This document shows, one piece after another, positions 63,901-64,000 of a stretch of 64,000 nucleotides of DNA (within the stretch, counting starts at the first letter, position 1; each line of letters begins with the position of its first letter). Below the pieces are notes generated by a model that was given only the letters and a program-made list of their open reading frames with translations, did not search any database and was not told the origin of the DNA. The DNA is from Rhizobium tumorigenes (GTDB lineage: Bacteria > Pseudomonadota > Alphaproteobacteria > Rhizobiales > Rhizobiaceae): the NCBI RefSeq assembly GCF_003240565.2, contig NZ_CP117255.1:3020501-3084500 (forward strand), written 5' to 3'. The position numbers were made by a program, and so were the translations under genes.

Positions 63901-64000
63901 TCTCTACGTCAACCGCAACATCATCGGCGCTGTCGTCGGCGTGCAGCCGTTTGGCGGCAGAGGGCTATCCGGCACCGGCCCCAAGGCAGGCGGTCCGCTC
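60923..64000 (+). CDS. putA: bifunctional proline dehydrogenase / glutamate-semialdehyde dehydrogenase (3' end cut)
   Basis: The frame is open from ATG 60923 (AGGG just upstream) to the right edge, 1026 residues. The proline dehydrogenase barrel shows ISIKLSALHPRYSRAQ, NIDAEEADRLELSL, MVRLVKGAYWDAEIKRAQ and FATHNAQTL; the aldehyde dehydrogenase shows ISPWNFPLAIFAGQ, FTGSTDVARL, AETGGQNAMIVDSS (general-base Glu) and SAGQRCSALRVL (catalytic Cys). It oxidises proline to glutamate at the inner membrane. No ribbon-helix-helix DNA-binding domain is present at the N-terminus, which agrees with control by PutR. The C-terminus lies beyond the window. Confidence 0.95.
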   Translation, partial: MTAMQTAVPEKTVETAGSTPIFADFAPPVFPPAPLRKAITAAYRLPEAECVPRLVEAATLPEDIRATARQTATKLIVALRAKHKGSGVEGLVHEYSLSSQEGVALMCLAEALLRIPDTATRDALIRDKIANGDWRSHIGGGRSLFVNAATWGLVVTGKLTSTVNDPGLSAALTRLIARAGEPVIRRGVDMAMRMMGEQFVTGETIDEALRRSRALEARGFGYSYDMLGEAATTAADAKRYFADYENAIHAIGKASAGRGIYSGPGISIKLSALHPRYSRAQSTRVMTELLPAVKKLALIAKGYDIGLNIDAEEADRLELSLDLLEALRLDPDLSGWNGMGFVVQAYGKRCPAVLDFIIDLAERAKHRIMVRLVKGAYWDAEIKRAQVDGLADFPVYTRKIYTDVSYIACAKKLLASQERVFPQFATHNAQTLATIHAMAGPAFKVGDYEFQCLHGMGEPLYDEVVGSSNLDRPCRIYAPVGTHETLLAYLVRRLLENGANSSFVNRIADPAISVDELTADPVEIVRAMPTVGARHEQIKRPADLYGERRNSAGLDLSDETTLSELSSVLREGTKVEWTAAPAHGSGNPAQPVRNPADNSDIVGTVKEATDSEVQQAVTLATAATASWSATPTAERAACLLRAADLLQQRMPDLLGLIMREAGKSLPNAIGEVREAIDFLRYYAEQANRTIGLAHHALGPIVCISPWNFPLAIFAGQIAAALVAGNPVLAKPAEETPLIAAEAVRILHQAGIPGDALQLLPGDGRVGAALVGNEAIAGVMFTGSTDVARLIQAQLANRLSENGKPIPFIAETGGQNAMIVDSSALAEQVVADVIASAFDSAGQRCSALRVLCLQDEVADRVLDMLKGALNELVIGRTDSLAVDIGPVITAEAKSNIETHIDAMRGIGAEVEQLALTAATANGTFVPPTIIELRQLSDLKQEVFGPVLHVLRYRRDDLDRLIDDINATGYGLTFGLHTRLDETIAHVTNRVKAGNLYVNRNIIGAVVGVQPFGGRGLSGTGPKAGGPL

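Noticed and set aside
1..64000. tRNA, rRNA, CRISPR, insertion sequence or prophage signals
   Set aside because: None was seen: no repeat-spacer pattern, no transposase or integrase motifs, no cloverleaf sequence recognised on reading both strands.

Overview
The window is chromosomal DNA from an alphaproteobacterium of the family Rhizobiaceae (Rhizobium/Ensifer/Pararhizobium type). The grounds are the gene order pyruvate carboxylase - LuxR regulator (ExpR type) - ndvA (cyclic beta-1,2-glucan exporter), the phaA-phaB / phaR polyhydroxybutyrate locus, a SAM-II riboswitch before metA, general-stress (EcfG/RpoE2-type) promoters, and GC-rich codon use throughout. I see no insertion sequence, prophage, CRISPR array, tRNA or rRNA. 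Both ends cut a gene: a GH2 glycosidase on the left and putA on the right.

Layout. 1-5.5 kb (minus): a tight five-gene unit of a stand-alone carrier protein, an acyl-CoA-dehydrogenase-like flavoprotein, an amino acid:[carrier protein] ligase (tRNA-synthetase homolog), a DUF1839 protein and a GH2 beta-mannosidase-like enzyme. The biological product of this system is not known to me; it is the most interesting locus here. 5.7-8.6 kb: elongation factor P with its beta-lysylation enzymes EpmA and EpmB. 8.7-10.5 kb: an SbmA/BacA-like ABC protein with a degenerate nucleotide-binding domain. 10.8-13 kb: SAM-II riboswitch, metA, aldose epimerase. 13-16.8 kb: an amino-sugar operon (GntR/UTRA regulator, SIS-type glucosamine-6-phosphate deaminase, nagA, second SIS protein). 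16.8-20 kb: single-domain response regulator, ABC-F ATPase (Uup) and thiamine pyrophosphokinase. 20-22 kb: divergent MarR regulator and DHA2 efflux pump. 22.2-25.7 kb: TPP riboswitch and thiBPQ thiamine transporter.

26-39 kb holds an M48 metalloprotease lipoprotein, a TPR-GGDEF diguanylate cyclase broken by one base, and a stress region: a PhnA-like membrane protein, CsbD, RpoH2, CarD, a 7Fe ferredoxin, Hsp15, an Suv3-like RNA helicase with a long disordered tail, and a DUF3309 micro-protein. Three promoters here match GGAAC-N16-CGTT exactly (before csbD, rpoH2 and the DUF3309 gene), which suggests shared control by the general stress sigma factor, with RpoH2 as a downstream branch. 39-42 kb: phaB, phaA, phaR. 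42-49.6 kb: ribosomal protein L32, GST, a 2H-phosphoesterase-like protein, MtgA, IspA, a LysE transporter with a suspect N-terminus, IspG and an MFS protein.

49.7-56.2 kb: pyc, expR, ndvA. 56.3-64 kb: a flavin-dependent monooxygenase with a divergent FCD regulator, hutC-hutD, and putR divergent from putA. Start codons were chosen by Shine-Dalgarno spacing, overlaps with neighbours and family N-termini. Several genes (pyc, the uup-like gene, hutC) appear to start with TTG. Family assignments come from motif recognition, not database searches.
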